Positions 20,568 through 28,575 of a stretch of 64,000 nucleotides of DNA are shown piece by piece. The first letter of the stretch is position 1. Every line of letters begins with the position of its first letter. Origin of the DNA: Acetobacter suratthaniensis (lineage in GTDB: Bacteria > Pseudomonadota > Alphaproteobacteria > Acetobacterales > Acetobacteraceae); NCBI RefSeq assembly GCF_017377745.1, contig NZ_JAFVMG010000002.1, positions 62,001-126,000 of the forward strand, in the 5' to 3' direction. A model generated the notes under the pieces. That model worked only from the letters and a program-made list of their open reading frames with translations. It was not told the DNA's origin and searched no databases. A program made the position numbers and the translations under genes.

Positions 20568-21880
20568 GCCCGCTCTCCCTTGCTGGTCTCACCGGACTGA
20601 ACCGGAACCAGCATGGTAGCACCCATCTGCTCCACAGAGCCGTAACGCAGGCCAAGCCCCGCGGCCAGAAGGAAACACAGCGCCGACAGACCGAACAGCG
20701 CGCTGCCCAGCGCCTGCTGGCCGGGCACAAAAACGAGGGCCGTGGCCACAACCGTCAGTACAAAATGCAGCCGCGCCAGACGCCTTGGGTACCAGAACCC
20801 GCCGGTCTGGCCACGCCACAGGTAAAAGCCACCACAAACAGCGTAGAGCGCACCAAGCTGGAGGGCGGAATGCAGGCCAGCCCCCTGCACAAGCTGGGCC
20901 ACCCAGCCAGCCGAGACCACGACCAGAAATCCCATGCCCCACAAAAGCGGCACACGCGGCGATACCCGGCTGCGCCACGTACCGGCCAGCCATAGCCCGG
21001 CAAGGCTGACAGCCGAAAACGTGCAGACTGCGAGCAGAATAGCCCCGATCCGCAGCGCACTGGCCTGTTCAGCCCCGGATGCCAGATCAGCCTTGGCCCA
21101 CGCAACAAGGCCAGTACCAGCCGTAGCCGCCATGACAAGAGCCACCGGTTTTTCGGAAAAGCGGCCGATACGCGCACTCATTTCAAACACGACACCAAAA
21201 CCGGCCAGCAGCACCACCAGCCCGATCGGCCCGGCAAAGGTTTCCACGCCTGCGGTTGTCGCAACGGGGAACAAACCGAAAGAGGTCAGCACCTGCCGTA
21301 CCAGATGGGCTGCAAAAACCGGAACCGCCAGCAGCAGCACAGCAGCCGACAGCATTTCCCCCCACACGAAAGGCGAAAAACTGGAACGCCCGGCGCTATC
21401 GGCCCGGCTGTCAAAAATCGTTACCAGAAGCGCCATGCACGCCAGCAGCGTCCCTACGCACCACAACAGGGTGGCGATAGTCGCCCCGGTTCCATGCAGA
21501 CCCGAACCTGACAGGGCCGCGCCCACTGTCAGCACCATGCCCGCCGTCACCAGCCCCAGACCGGACAGGTTCAGGCCATTGGCCAGCATACCTGCCCGCT
21601 GTAGCGCACCGGGCAACCACAGGGTACCGAATCCGCACACCATGGCAGGCACAACGACATAGAGCAGCATCAAGATCGGGTGGGCCTGCTCCAGCCCTGC
21701 CCAGACAGACCCCGAAGCCAGCGTACCCATACCCGCGAAAGCGGAAATCCCTCCGCCGACCAGTGCTGCAATCACAGCCAGAGCCAGCCATCCAGCTCCA
21801 AGTCCGGCCTCGACACCTGTTAGAAAACGGGTGGAGCCGTAGGCTTGGGCATGCGGGTTCTGAGCATGGACAACGGTCAT
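20564..21880 (-). CDS. Degenerate cytochrome c oxidase subunit I homologue lacking metal ligands
   Basis: This is a 438-residue polytopic protein with about 11-12 membrane helices; the ATG at 21880 has AGGAAG upstream. Segments align by eye with CtaD/Cox1: HPILMLLYVVVPAMVCGFG (67-85) with the helix II heme-ligand region; SPFVWGEMLSAAVLLLAVPV (169-188); LLAGFGVVFE (224-233); KPVALVMAATAGTGLVAWA (244-262); and RRLARLHFVLTVVATALVFV (366-385). H67 corresponds to one low-spin heme ligand. The HPEVY site of helix VI reads AGPIG, the His-His pair of helix VII reads KA, and the HFH motif of helix X is missing. It cannot form the usual binuclear centre. The open frame is intact. Coupled to ctaB by a four-base overlap. 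Its present function is unknown. Confidence 0.75.
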   Translation of the reverse strand: MTVVHAQNPHAQAYGSTRFLTGVEAGLGAGWLALAVIAALVGGGISAFAGMGTLASGSVWAGLEQAHPILMLLYVVVPAMVCGFGTLWLPGALQRAGMLANGLNLSGLGLVTAGMVLTVGAALSGSGLHGTGATIATLLWCVGTLLACMALLVTIFDSRADSAGRSSFSPFVWGEMLSAAVLLLAVPVFAAHLVRQVLTSFGLFPVATTAGVETFAGPIGLVVLLAGFGVVFEMSARIGRFSEKPVALVMAATAGTGLVAWAKADLASGAEQASALRIGAILLAVCTFSAVSLAGLWLAGTWRSRVSPRVPLLWGMGFLVVVSAGWVAQLVQGAGLHSALQLGALYAVCGGFYLWRGQTGGFWYPRRLARLHFVLTVVATALVFVPGQQALGSALFGLSALCFLLAAGLGLRYGSVEQMGATMLVPVQSGETSKGERA

Positions 21881-22031
21881 GGTCTTCCTGTTTCCATCAT
21901 TTCATACGCGCATGGCAGGATGGCGCGTTACGGTTTCAAAAACGAGAAACCTTCAATCCGGCTCTTTCTAGCGTGTTCCGCCGCATGGAACGAGCCATTC
22001 AGCCCCGCGCCCATCACGCCCCTGCCACGCC

Positions 22032-22053
22032 GCACACGCACATATGCGTGTGC
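22032..22053. repeat. Perfect 9-bp inverted repeat
   Basis: GCACACGCA and TGCGTGTGC flank a four-base spacer CATA. It lies in the 220-base gap between pmtA and the oxidase-like gene, 27 bases from the G homopolymer. No T-run follows on either side. It could be an operator or a short hairpin at the end of the pmtA transcript. Confidence 0.55.
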
Positions 22054-22079
22054 AAAAGGAACGAGACAGGGCGCAAGCC

Positions 22080-22094
22080 GGGGGGGGGGGGGGG
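22080..22094. repeat. Homopolymer of 15 G (plus strand)
   Basis: Fifteen consecutive G on the plus strand (C on the coding strand of the neighbours), then C and GGG. The tract begins six bases beyond the pmtA stop codon and about 200 bases upstream of the oxidase-like gene. Tracts of this length change size by slipped-strand mispairing and are also prone to sequencing error. Confidence 0.95.
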
Positions 22095-22100
22095 CGGGTA

Positions 22101-22838
22101 TCAGCCCGGCAGGTTTTCGAGCGTAACCAGCGTAAACAGCCCCATTGGCGGGACAGGCTGGATATAGGCGCGCGCGAGATCATTCGGAGGCAGCAGCGAT
22201 TCCATAGCAAAATCAGGATGCCAGCCGAGCGAGCGCGAGGCACGGGCCATGGCGTGCTCAACTGCACCGCGCACACCACCCGGTGCCAGAAAGTGGTTTA
22301 CGAACAGGATATAGCCGCCCGGACGGACAACCCTTTTCAGTTCGCACAGCAGCTTGCGCGGATGCGGCACAACAGAGGCCACGAACATTGCCACCGCAAT
22401 ATCGAAGGAATTATCTGCAAAGCGCGTAGCTTCAGCATCCATTTCCAGCAGGTCGCGCACGGTTGCAAGATTATCGCGCTGCACGCGTTCGCGCGCCTTG
22501 GCCAGCATGTCGCTTGAAAGATCAATGCCGGTAATGGCCTTGTCGGCCTTATAATGCGGCAGAGCCAGACCGGTACCCACACCCACTTCAAGCACATCCG
22601 TGCCGGGCAGGCCGTTTACGGCTTCGACCGCACGCAGGCGGCCAAAGCGCGAAATGCCACCGAAAGCCACGTCATACACATTGGCCCAGCGACGATAGGC
22701 GAGTTTGACGGCTTCCGCATCAAGCGCTGAGCGCGAGGGAGGAGGAACAGGTGCGCCTTCCCCGTCAGAGGGATACCCGTTCAGCATGTCGTGTACTTCC
22801 CCTGCCTGCCTGTTCGCCACTATTTCTTCAAGAGCCAC
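22101..22838 (-). CDS. pmtA: Phosphatidylethanolamine N-methyltransferase, PmtA type
   Basis: This 245-residue SAM-dependent methyltransferase most resembles the soluble PmtA enzymes that methylate phosphatidylethanolamine toward phosphatidylcholine, an abundant lipid in acetic acid bacteria. The SAM site is DVLEVGVGTGLALPHY, with TGIDLSSDML and MDAEATRF following. RRWANVYDVAFGG upstream and HFLAPGGV downstream fit PmtA. The GTG at 22838 has GAGG upstream; an ATG at 22787 is an alternative. A related class, ubiquinone/menaquinone methyltransferases, is less likely given the Tyr-Asp N-terminal motif. Confidence 0.82.
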   Translation of the reverse strand: MALEEIVANRQAGEVHDMLNGYPSDGEGAPVPPPSRSALDAEAVKLAYRRWANVYDVAFGGISRFGRLRAVEAVNGLPGTDVLEVGVGTGLALPHYKADKAITGIDLSSDMLAKARERVQRDNLATVRDLLEMDAEATRFADNSFDIAVAMFVASVVPHPRKLLCELKRVVRPGGYILFVNHFLAPGGVRGAVEHAMARASRSLGWHPDFAMESLLPPNDLARAYIQPVPPMGLFTLVTLENLPG

Positions 22839-23020
22839 TCTGCCTCTTCCTTCCCCGTTGCGGTTCGCGGCCTCTGGCCTGCGCCCCGCACTACTGCCCG
22901 CACCATGCTCTGGCTCAAGGCGTGGGCCTTTGTATCATTACCTGAGCCGGACTATCGCCGGTTTTCGACATTCCGCCAAATATTTTGCCAGCAGAACGGG
23001 CAAAACATCCACGCATGCCC

Positions 23021-24016
23021 TCAACTGCCGCCCAGACGCCCCTCGATGGCCTCCCATACAAGGGCTGCACCATTCACGCCATCAAAGCGCTCAAGTTCCT
23101 GCAAACCAGTGGGGGAAGTCACGTTGATTTCGGTCAGATACTGCCCGATAACGTCAATGCCCACAAAAATCAGACCATGTTCTTTCAGGAACGGTCCGAT
23201 GGCCTTGCAGATTTCCTGATCACGCTCGGTCAGCCCGACCTGACGCGCCACCCCACCTACGTGCATGTTCGAGCGATGGTCATCCCCCGAAGGCACGCGG
23301 TTGATCGCACCAACAGGCTCGCCATCCACCAGAATGATACGCTTGTCACCGGCAGTAACGGCTGGTTCGTAGCGCTGGATCATCAGCGGTTCGCGCGAGC
23401 GGGCAAAGTGCATTTCCAGCAGGGCGTTAAGGTTGCCGTCATCCTCACGGATACGGAACACGCCGCTGCCACCGTTGCCGAACAGAGGTTTGACAATGAT
23501 GTCGCGCCATTTAGCGCGGAAGGCGCGAATCTCCGCCACATCCCATGTCACCAGCGTAGGGGGCATCAGATCCGGGAAATGCGTGACCAGAATTTTTTCC
23601 GGGCAGTCGCGTACCCAACGCGGGTCATTGACCACCAGCGCCTGCCCCGGCCCGGTGCCATGCACATGGTCAAGCATATGGGTTGCGGTAATATAGGCCA
23701 TGTCGAACGGGGGGTCCTGACGCATCAGCACCACATCCACCTCACCCAGAGAGCGCCGCACGGCTTCGCCAAAGGTTGCGTGGTTACCCTTTTCGCGCCG
23801 GACGGTAACAGGGCGCATAAGCGCGCTAACCCGCGCGGGCCTGTGCTGCCCCGGCTGCGCCACGCCCTCACCCAGAGCAAGGCTGTTAACATCATAGACA
23901 AACAGGGAGTGCCCCCGTGCCTGGGCCTCCAGCATCAGGGCGAATGTGGAATCGCCCTCGATATTGATATGCTCCAGCGGATCCATCTGAACCGCCACAA
24001 GCCGATGCGAGCCCAT
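23021..24016 (-). CDS. gshB: Glutathione synthetase
   Basis: GshB joins gamma-glutamylcysteine and glycine using ATP. The 331 residues start as in E. coli with a short strand, then [20 protein letters not shown]. The ATP-grasp domain spans about 120-315: [16 protein letters not shown] is the ATP-binding loop, and [21 protein letters not shown] carries the metal ligands (shown over positions near the C-terminus as DVIG and EINVTSPTG). It lies 117 bases downstream of the glycosyltransferase gene and 182 bases upstream of pmtA, on the same strand. The first-step gene gshA is at 59643-61073. Confidence 0.96.
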   Translation of the reverse strand: MGSHRLVAVQMDPLEHINIEGDSTFALMLEAQARGHSLFVYDVNSLALGEGVAQPGQHRPARVSALMRPVTVRREKGNHATFGEAVRRSLGEVDVVLMRQDPPFDMAYITATHMLDHVHGTGPGQALVVNDPRWVRDCPEKILVTHFPDLMPPTLVTWDVAEIRAFRAKWRDIIVKPLFGNGGSGVFRIREDDGNLNALLEMHFARSREPLMIQRYEPAVTAGDKRIILVDGEPVGAINRVPSGDDHRSNMHVGGVARQVGLTERDQEICKAIGPFLKEHGLIFVGIDVIGQYLTEINVTSPTGLQELERFDGVNGAALVWEAIEGRLGGS

Positions 24017-24133
24017 ATCCTTACACTTCCCGTTTCTTCTGATGCCGCGAAATATGGCAACATTCTGCCCGTTTTACCACCAACACGCAAACACACCCGG
24101 CCTGCATGCCTATTCCCCCGGTCTGATCACGCC

Positions 24134-25606
24134 TCATGAACGACGAACCGGCAGGCTGGCCGCTTCTCCCAGAGAGGCAGCGCCGGGCTTACAGCGCAGG
24201 CTTACCGGTTGCAGGACATACCATTCCGCCACCATACCCCGGCGCGCACGCGCCACGGGCTGGCCGGGGTCTCCCAGAACCTCAAACACACTTGGATTGG
24301 GGGCACCTTTATCCTGCGCAGAACGCAGCAGCATACCCCGCAGGCCACAGGCCGGACGCGGAAAATCAAACAGACGCCAGCGCGGTTCGACCGCCACAAC
24401 CTCAATATCACGCGTGTAAAACGCTAGCTCACCCGCCAGACCATAGTTTTCGGTTATCAGAACGGGAGCCACGCCCGCAGCCTCACTGGCCATATGCGCC
24501 TGCATGGCCTGAGCCAGTGTGCTCCATCCCCCCATCTGCCTCAGAGTTACATCCGTACGCACGGGCAGGCGTAGGGGCGCGAAGGTTGCCTGCACCATGA
24601 CCACGACAGTAAGGACACCACCAAGCCAGACAGCTCCTTTCCACCACCGGGGGCACCACACCCCCGCCGCCAATGCACAAGCGGGATACACCAGCACGGG
24701 CCAGTTGGCCTGCACCCGCGCACCAAGCGCATGCTGGAAAAACACAGCCAGCGGACACAGGATCATGCACAGCAGCAGCGCGGAAAAACCATCGCGCCGG
24801 CGCCACAAATGCACGCAGCCCCCCACAAACAGGACAAACACCAGCCCCGAGGCCAGCCCCACCTGCCCGCCCAGCAACTCGGACAGAAACACCGGCGCCC
24901 GCGCTGGTTGCCAGTCCAGCACCCGCCCGCCCTGTCGGGTTAAACCACCCCATGCGTGCTGCGCGTTCCACCAGATGACAGGGAGCACACACACGCACCC
25001 GACAATCGCCCCCAGCCACGGCCACGGCTTGCGCAGCCAGACCCGACCTGCCGGGCTGCCGACCAGCCACAACCCCACGCCGGCAACGGGCAGCACCATG
25101 GAATATTTGCTGTCAAAACCAAGCCCCGCCGCCAGCCCGGCCACCAGCCAGAGCCATGACGCACCGCCCATGCAAAGCCCACCCAGACTCCAGAGCAGCA
25201 GGGCTACAAAAAAAATCAGTGGCGTATCGGGCGTCATGATAATCGCACCAAGCCCGATTGCGAGCGTAGCATTGAGCAGCAGCGCCACGCGGGTTCCGGC
25301 CCGCCAGTCTGGCTGGCCATCTGGGCGGCGCAGCCATAGCGCACCAACATGGGCAAGCAGAACGGAACCAAGAGCGGCCGAAAGTGGCCCCATTACCCGC
25401 AGGCCAAGGGGGGTATCCCCCACCACCAGCAGGCCGAACCTGATCCACAGCGCCACCATGGGGGGGTGATCAAAATACCCGGCGGCAGGGGCGAGCGCCC
25501 AGAGCCTGTAATACGCTTCGTCAGGTGTAAGCGGCACACTGGCCGCAACCGCCAGCCGGAAGAGCGTCAGGAGCGCCAGTACGGTCAACCATCCACCGCG
25601 GCCCAT
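24134..25606 (-). CDS. GT39/ArnT-like membrane glycosyltransferase
   Basis: This roughly 490-residue integral membrane protein resembles the PMT_2 family, which transfers sugars from undecaprenyl- or dolichyl-phosphate carriers to lipids or proteins on the periplasmic side. The first periplasmic loop carries the acidic motif LTPDEAYYRLWA (Asp-Glu), then FDHPPMVALWIRFG. There are about 10-12 hydrophobic segments, and a soluble tail from about 360. I prefer the ATG at 25606 over a TTG at 25624. It follows the GT2 gene by 22 bases. A GT2 enzyme that makes a lipid-linked sugar and a GT39 enzyme that uses it is a common pairing. The acceptor is unknown. Confidence 0.83.
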   Translation of the reverse strand: MGRGGWLTVLALLTLFRLAVAASVPLTPDEAYYRLWALAPAAGYFDHPPMVALWIRFGLLVVGDTPLGLRVMGPLSAALGSVLLAHVGALWLRRPDGQPDWRAGTRVALLLNATLAIGLGAIIMTPDTPLIFFVALLLWSLGGLCMGGASWLWLVAGLAAGLGFDSKYSMVLPVAGVGLWLVGSPAGRVWLRKPWPWLGAIVGCVCVLPVIWWNAQHAWGGLTRQGGRVLDWQPARAPVFLSELLGGQVGLASGLVFVLFVGGCVHLWRRRDGFSALLLCMILCPLAVFFQHALGARVQANWPVLVYPACALAAGVWCPRWWKGAVWLGGVLTVVVMVQATFAPLRLPVRTDVTLRQMGGWSTLAQAMQAHMASEAAGVAPVLITENYGLAGELAFYTRDIEVVAVEPRWRLFDFPRPACGLRGMLLRSAQDKGAPNPSVFEVLGDPGQPVARARRGMVAEWYVLQPVSLRCKPGAASLGEAASLPVRRS

Positions 25607-25628
25607 ACGCTCCCCCGCCCCCAACAGG

Positions 25629-26792
25629 TTACGGTCTCCAGACGATTGTGGAAGACATGGCGTAATTCCACACCGCCGCCATAATGGCCCCGGCCACGCT
25701 GGCCTCCGTAATCATATGCCCCTGATCATAAAGCATGCGGGCAATGCCGATATTGGCAATGGCACCCACCGAGCACACAAGCATGAACAGCAGCAGGCCC
25801 CGCGCAATCCGCGCACCCTTGAGCCGCCGGTCACGATAGGTGACGGTGTTGTCGAGGAAGAAATTAACAATCATGGCCACAACGGTGCCGATACCCTGTG
25901 CAAGCCCGAAATCGGCACCGCCCAGCAGAGCCAGCCGCATGATCACCAGATTGGTGAGCACACCCGCAAGCCCCACCCCGCAGAATGCAATAAAGCGCAG
26001 CGGCACCAGGCCGTGGCAGAGCTTATCCACCAGCAGGGCACCAAACTGGAGCATGACCAGCACATCCAGCTTGCTCTCCCCCGCAACGCGCGCGCGGAAA
26101 CCGCAGGGCACTTCCTGCACTTTCAGTGGTTTGGGCGAGGACAGAACCAGATCAAGCAGGATTTTGAAGCCAGTCGCAGCCAAAAACGGCGCGATCTGCT
26201 GGAACCTGTCCTGCCTGATAGCGAAAAATCCGCTCATGGGGTCTGTCAGCCGCACCGGCATAAACCGCTGTGCAAGCCAGATACCACCATCGGACAGGGC
26301 ATGCCGCCAGGCGTTGGCCAGCCCCTGATTGCTGCCACCTTCAACATGGCGGCTGCCAACGGCGAGATCGCACCCACCGCCCGCAACGGCATCAATCAAA
26401 GCAGGCAGGCGGCTTTCATCATGCTGGAGATCACCATCCATAACCGCCACAATCTGTGCGGAAGACGACAGCGCCCCTTCTATCACAGCCGAGGACAGAC
26501 CCCGGCGACCAATACGGCACAGGCCGCGCACGCGGCTGTCTTCCTGCGCGAGAGCCCGCACGACATCACTTGTGCCATCGGGGGAGTTGTCATCAACAAA
26601 AATGACCTCCCAGTTCCGGCCATCCAGAACCTTGCGCAGCATGTCCACCAGCGGCCGAACATTTGCGCTTTCATTATAACAGGGCACGATGATGCTGACA
26701 TCGGGCCCACCTGTCACGTCCGCCACTCTGGCTCCCTGCACCACATCACTAGTCATATCATCCACTACCGGCCTATCCGCACGCTCACTCAT
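25629..26792 (-). CDS. Polyprenyl-phosphate glycosyltransferase (GT2) fused to GtrA domain
   Basis: This is a dolichol-phosphate-mannose-synthase-like enzyme of 387 residues. The GT2 domain (about 30-245) has SIIVPCYNESANVRPL, VIFVDDNSPDGTSD and MDGDLQHDESRLP, where the Asp residues bind nucleotide sugar and metal. The C-terminal GtrA-like domain (about 265-387) has four membrane helices, including FIAFCGVGLAGVLTNLVIM. The product is expected to be a sugar on undecaprenyl phosphate. Its ATG overlaps the stop of the lrp gene by four bases. The GT39 gene follows. Confidence 0.9.
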   Translation of the reverse strand: MSERADRPVVDDMTSDVVQGARVADVTGGPDVSIIVPCYNESANVRPLVDMLRKVLDGRNWEVIFVDDNSPDGTSDVVRALAQEDSRVRGLCRIGRRGLSSAVIEGALSSSAQIVAVMDGDLQHDESRLPALIDAVAGGGCDLAVGSRHVEGGSNQGLANAWRHALSDGGIWLAQRFMPVRLTDPMSGFFAIRQDRFQQIAPFLAATGFKILLDLVLSSPKPLKVQEVPCGFRARVAGESKLDVLVMLQFGALLVDKLCHGLVPLRFIAFCGVGLAGVLTNLVIMRLALLGGADFGLAQGIGTVVAMIVNFFLDNTVTYRDRRLKGARIARGLLLFMLVCSVGAIANIGIARMLYDQGHMITEASVAGAIMAAVWNYAMSSTIVWRP

Positions 26793-27274
26793 GCGGCTGG
26801 CCCCTCGTTCTCATTTTTCAACGGCACGCCCCACCGCTCCAGACTTGTGCGGATGGTCTGCAGGGTCTGCACACGGATAACATGCGTGGCTTCAGTCAAC
26901 TGGCGGGTGAGCAGGTTTTCGTGGGCGGCATCACGCGCAATCAGCCTCACGAGAAAATCACCGCCACCACGGATCATGTGGCACTCGCGCACTTCCGGCC
27001 ACTGGGCCAGATAATTCTCAAAGGCGCACAACACGGTTTCCTTCTGGCTTTCCAGCCCAATCAACGCAAAAAACGTAATTGGCCAGCCAAGAGCCGCTGC
27101 GTCCGGGTCGGCATGATAGCCGCGTACCACACCGTCATCCTCCAGACGCCGGACACGGCGCAGGCAGGGCGGTGCCGATATACCCACGCGCCGGGCCAGT
27201 TCGACATTGGTGATACGCCCATCGTCCTGCAACTCTGCCACGATGCGAAGATCAACTGCGTCCAGATCCACCAC
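26789..27274 (-). CDS. Lrp/AsnC family transcriptional regulator
   Basis: This DNA-binding regulator of about 161 residues has a winged HTH at about 1-60 (LRIVAELQDDGRITNVELAR, GISAPPCLRRVRRLEDDGVV) and a RAM/AsnC ligand domain after it (ending TIRTSLERWGVPL). I chose the GTG at 27274 because GGAG lies seven bases upstream; an ATG 105 bases further upstream would give an atypical N-terminus. It is divergent from trxB, with 235 bases between. An lrp gene beside trxB and an LsrB-type lysR is a known alphaproteobacterial arrangement. It is coupled to the GT2 gene. Confidence 0.92.
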   Translation of the reverse strand: MVDLDAVDLRIVAELQDDGRITNVELARRVGISAPPCLRRVRRLEDDGVVRGYHADPDAAALGWPITFFALIGLESQKETVLCAFENYLAQWPEVRECHMIRGGGDFLVRLIARDAAHENLLTRQLTEATHVIRVQTLQTIRTSLERWGVPLKNENEGPAA

Positions 27275-27509
27275 CTTCAAACTCCGATCCCCCCGTGCAG
27301 GATAAAATCCCTGCAGAGCACGCCATACCGGCAACTGGCACCGTATATGACACGCCCGCCTTCCCTCGGCAAACCGCATCCTTACACTGTCGCACCCCTT
27401 GCCCTACAGGGGCCGTGCGGTCATATCTGGCCCCATATCGCCCGGAACGCGCCGACAGCAGTGGCGCGGCCGGGCTTGGCCTTACCCGCTGGGGATGATG
27501 TAAAAAACC

Positions 27510-28457
27510 ATGACCGAAACAATCACGACCGACCTGCTTGTCATCGGCGCTGGCCCCGCGGGCTATACGGCCGCCATTTACGCCGCGCGCGCCAACCTGT
27601 CTCCCGTGCTGGTGGCGGGGCTGCAGCCCGGCGGGCAGCTGACCATTACCACCGAAGTGGAAAACTACCCCGGCTTTGCCACGGCCATTCAGGGCCCATG
27701 GCTGATGGAGCAGATGGCCGAACAGGCGCTGAATGTCGGCACGCGTATTGAATACGACATTATTACAGATGTGAAACTCGATGGGGGTTCGCCCTTCCGG
27801 CTGGTGGGCGATTCCGGCACGGTCTACATTGCGCGTTCCGTTATTGTCGCAACGGGCGCACAGGCCCGCTGGCTTGGTCTGCCCAACGAAAAACGCCTGC
27901 AAGGGGCCGGTGTTTCCGCCTGCGCCACCTGCGATGGCTTTTTCTACCGTGGGCGCAGGGTTGCCGTTGTCGGGGGTGGCAACACGGCCGTGGAAGAGGC
28001 GCTCTACCTCACCCACCACGCCGACCATGTCACCCTGATCCACCGCCGCGACACGCTGCGCGCTGAAAAAATCCTGCAGGATCGGCTGTTCGCAAACCCG
28101 AAGGTCAGCGTTGTGTGGAACAGCGTTGTCGAAGACATTCTGGCTGACGGCACGCCCCCAACCGTTAACGCCATCGCCCTGCGCAACACGCAGGACAACA
28201 CGCTCACCACCCTGCCGACTGATGGCGTGTTCATTGCCATCGGCCATTCGCCTACAACCGATATTTTCAAAGGCCAGCTCGAGCTGGATTCCGAAGGCTA
28301 TATTGTTACGGTTGCAGGCGGCACACGCACATCGGTCGATGGAGTCTTCGCCGCGGGCGATGTTCAGGACAAAATCTACCGTCAGGCTGTCACCGCAGCA
28401 GGCACAGGCTGCATGGCCGCACTGGATGCGGAACGTTTTCTGGCTGGCCTAAATTAA
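27510..28457 (+). CDS. trxB: Thioredoxin-disulfide reductase
   Basis: This 315-residue flavoprotein reduces thioredoxin with NADPH. The FAD motif LVIGAGPAGYTAAIYAAR is at the N-terminus, the redox-active pair is C138-A-T-C141, and the NADP motif VAVVGGGNTAVEEALYL follows. The C-terminal FAD segment is VDGVFAAGDVQDKIYRQAV. Length and order of motifs are standard. A 10-bp perfect inverted repeat follows the stop, then the lysR gene. Confidence 0.98.
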   Translation: MTETITTDLLVIGAGPAGYTAAIYAARANLSPVLVAGLQPGGQLTITTEVENYPGFATAIQGPWLMEQMAEQALNVGTRIEYDIITDVKLDGGSPFRLVGDSGTVYIARSVIVATGAQARWLGLPNEKRLQGAGVSACATCDGFFYRGRRVAVVGGGNTAVEEALYLTHHADHVTLIHRRDTLRAEKILQDRLFANPKVSVVWNSVVEDILADGTPPTVNAIALRNTQDNTLTTLPTDGVFIAIGHSPTTDIFKGQLELDSEGYIVTVAGGTRTSVDGVFAAGDVQDKIYRQAVTAAGTGCMAALDAERFLAGLN

Positions 28458-28466
28458 TAATTACTT

Positions 28467-28490
28467 CCCCATGGTCTCTTGACCATGGGG
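28467..28490. other. Perfect 10-bp stem-loop after trxB
   Basis: CCCCATGGTC and GACCATGGGG flank the loop TCTT. No T-run follows. It may be a weak terminator or an mRNA-stabilising end for trxB; it also lies 86 bases upstream of the lysR start and could be regulatory. Confidence 0.55.
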
Positions 28491-28575
28491 GGCAATTACT
28501 GCACGTATGTATAAACCATAAAGCATAATTTCATGCTTTACATGAGTATCATTCAATATTTAGTAGGAGGCGTGC

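Noticed and set aside
20564-21880. Calling the oxidase-like gene a functional ctaD/coxA
   Set aside because: The CuB and high-spin heme ligands are absent, so catalytic annotation would be wrong.
21763-22517. Plus-strand open frames crossing the 15-G tract that could be phase-variable genes
   Set aside because: They read through antisense pmtA or oxidase-like sequence, carry a poly-glycine insert and have no recognisable domain. The tract is better treated as intergenic.
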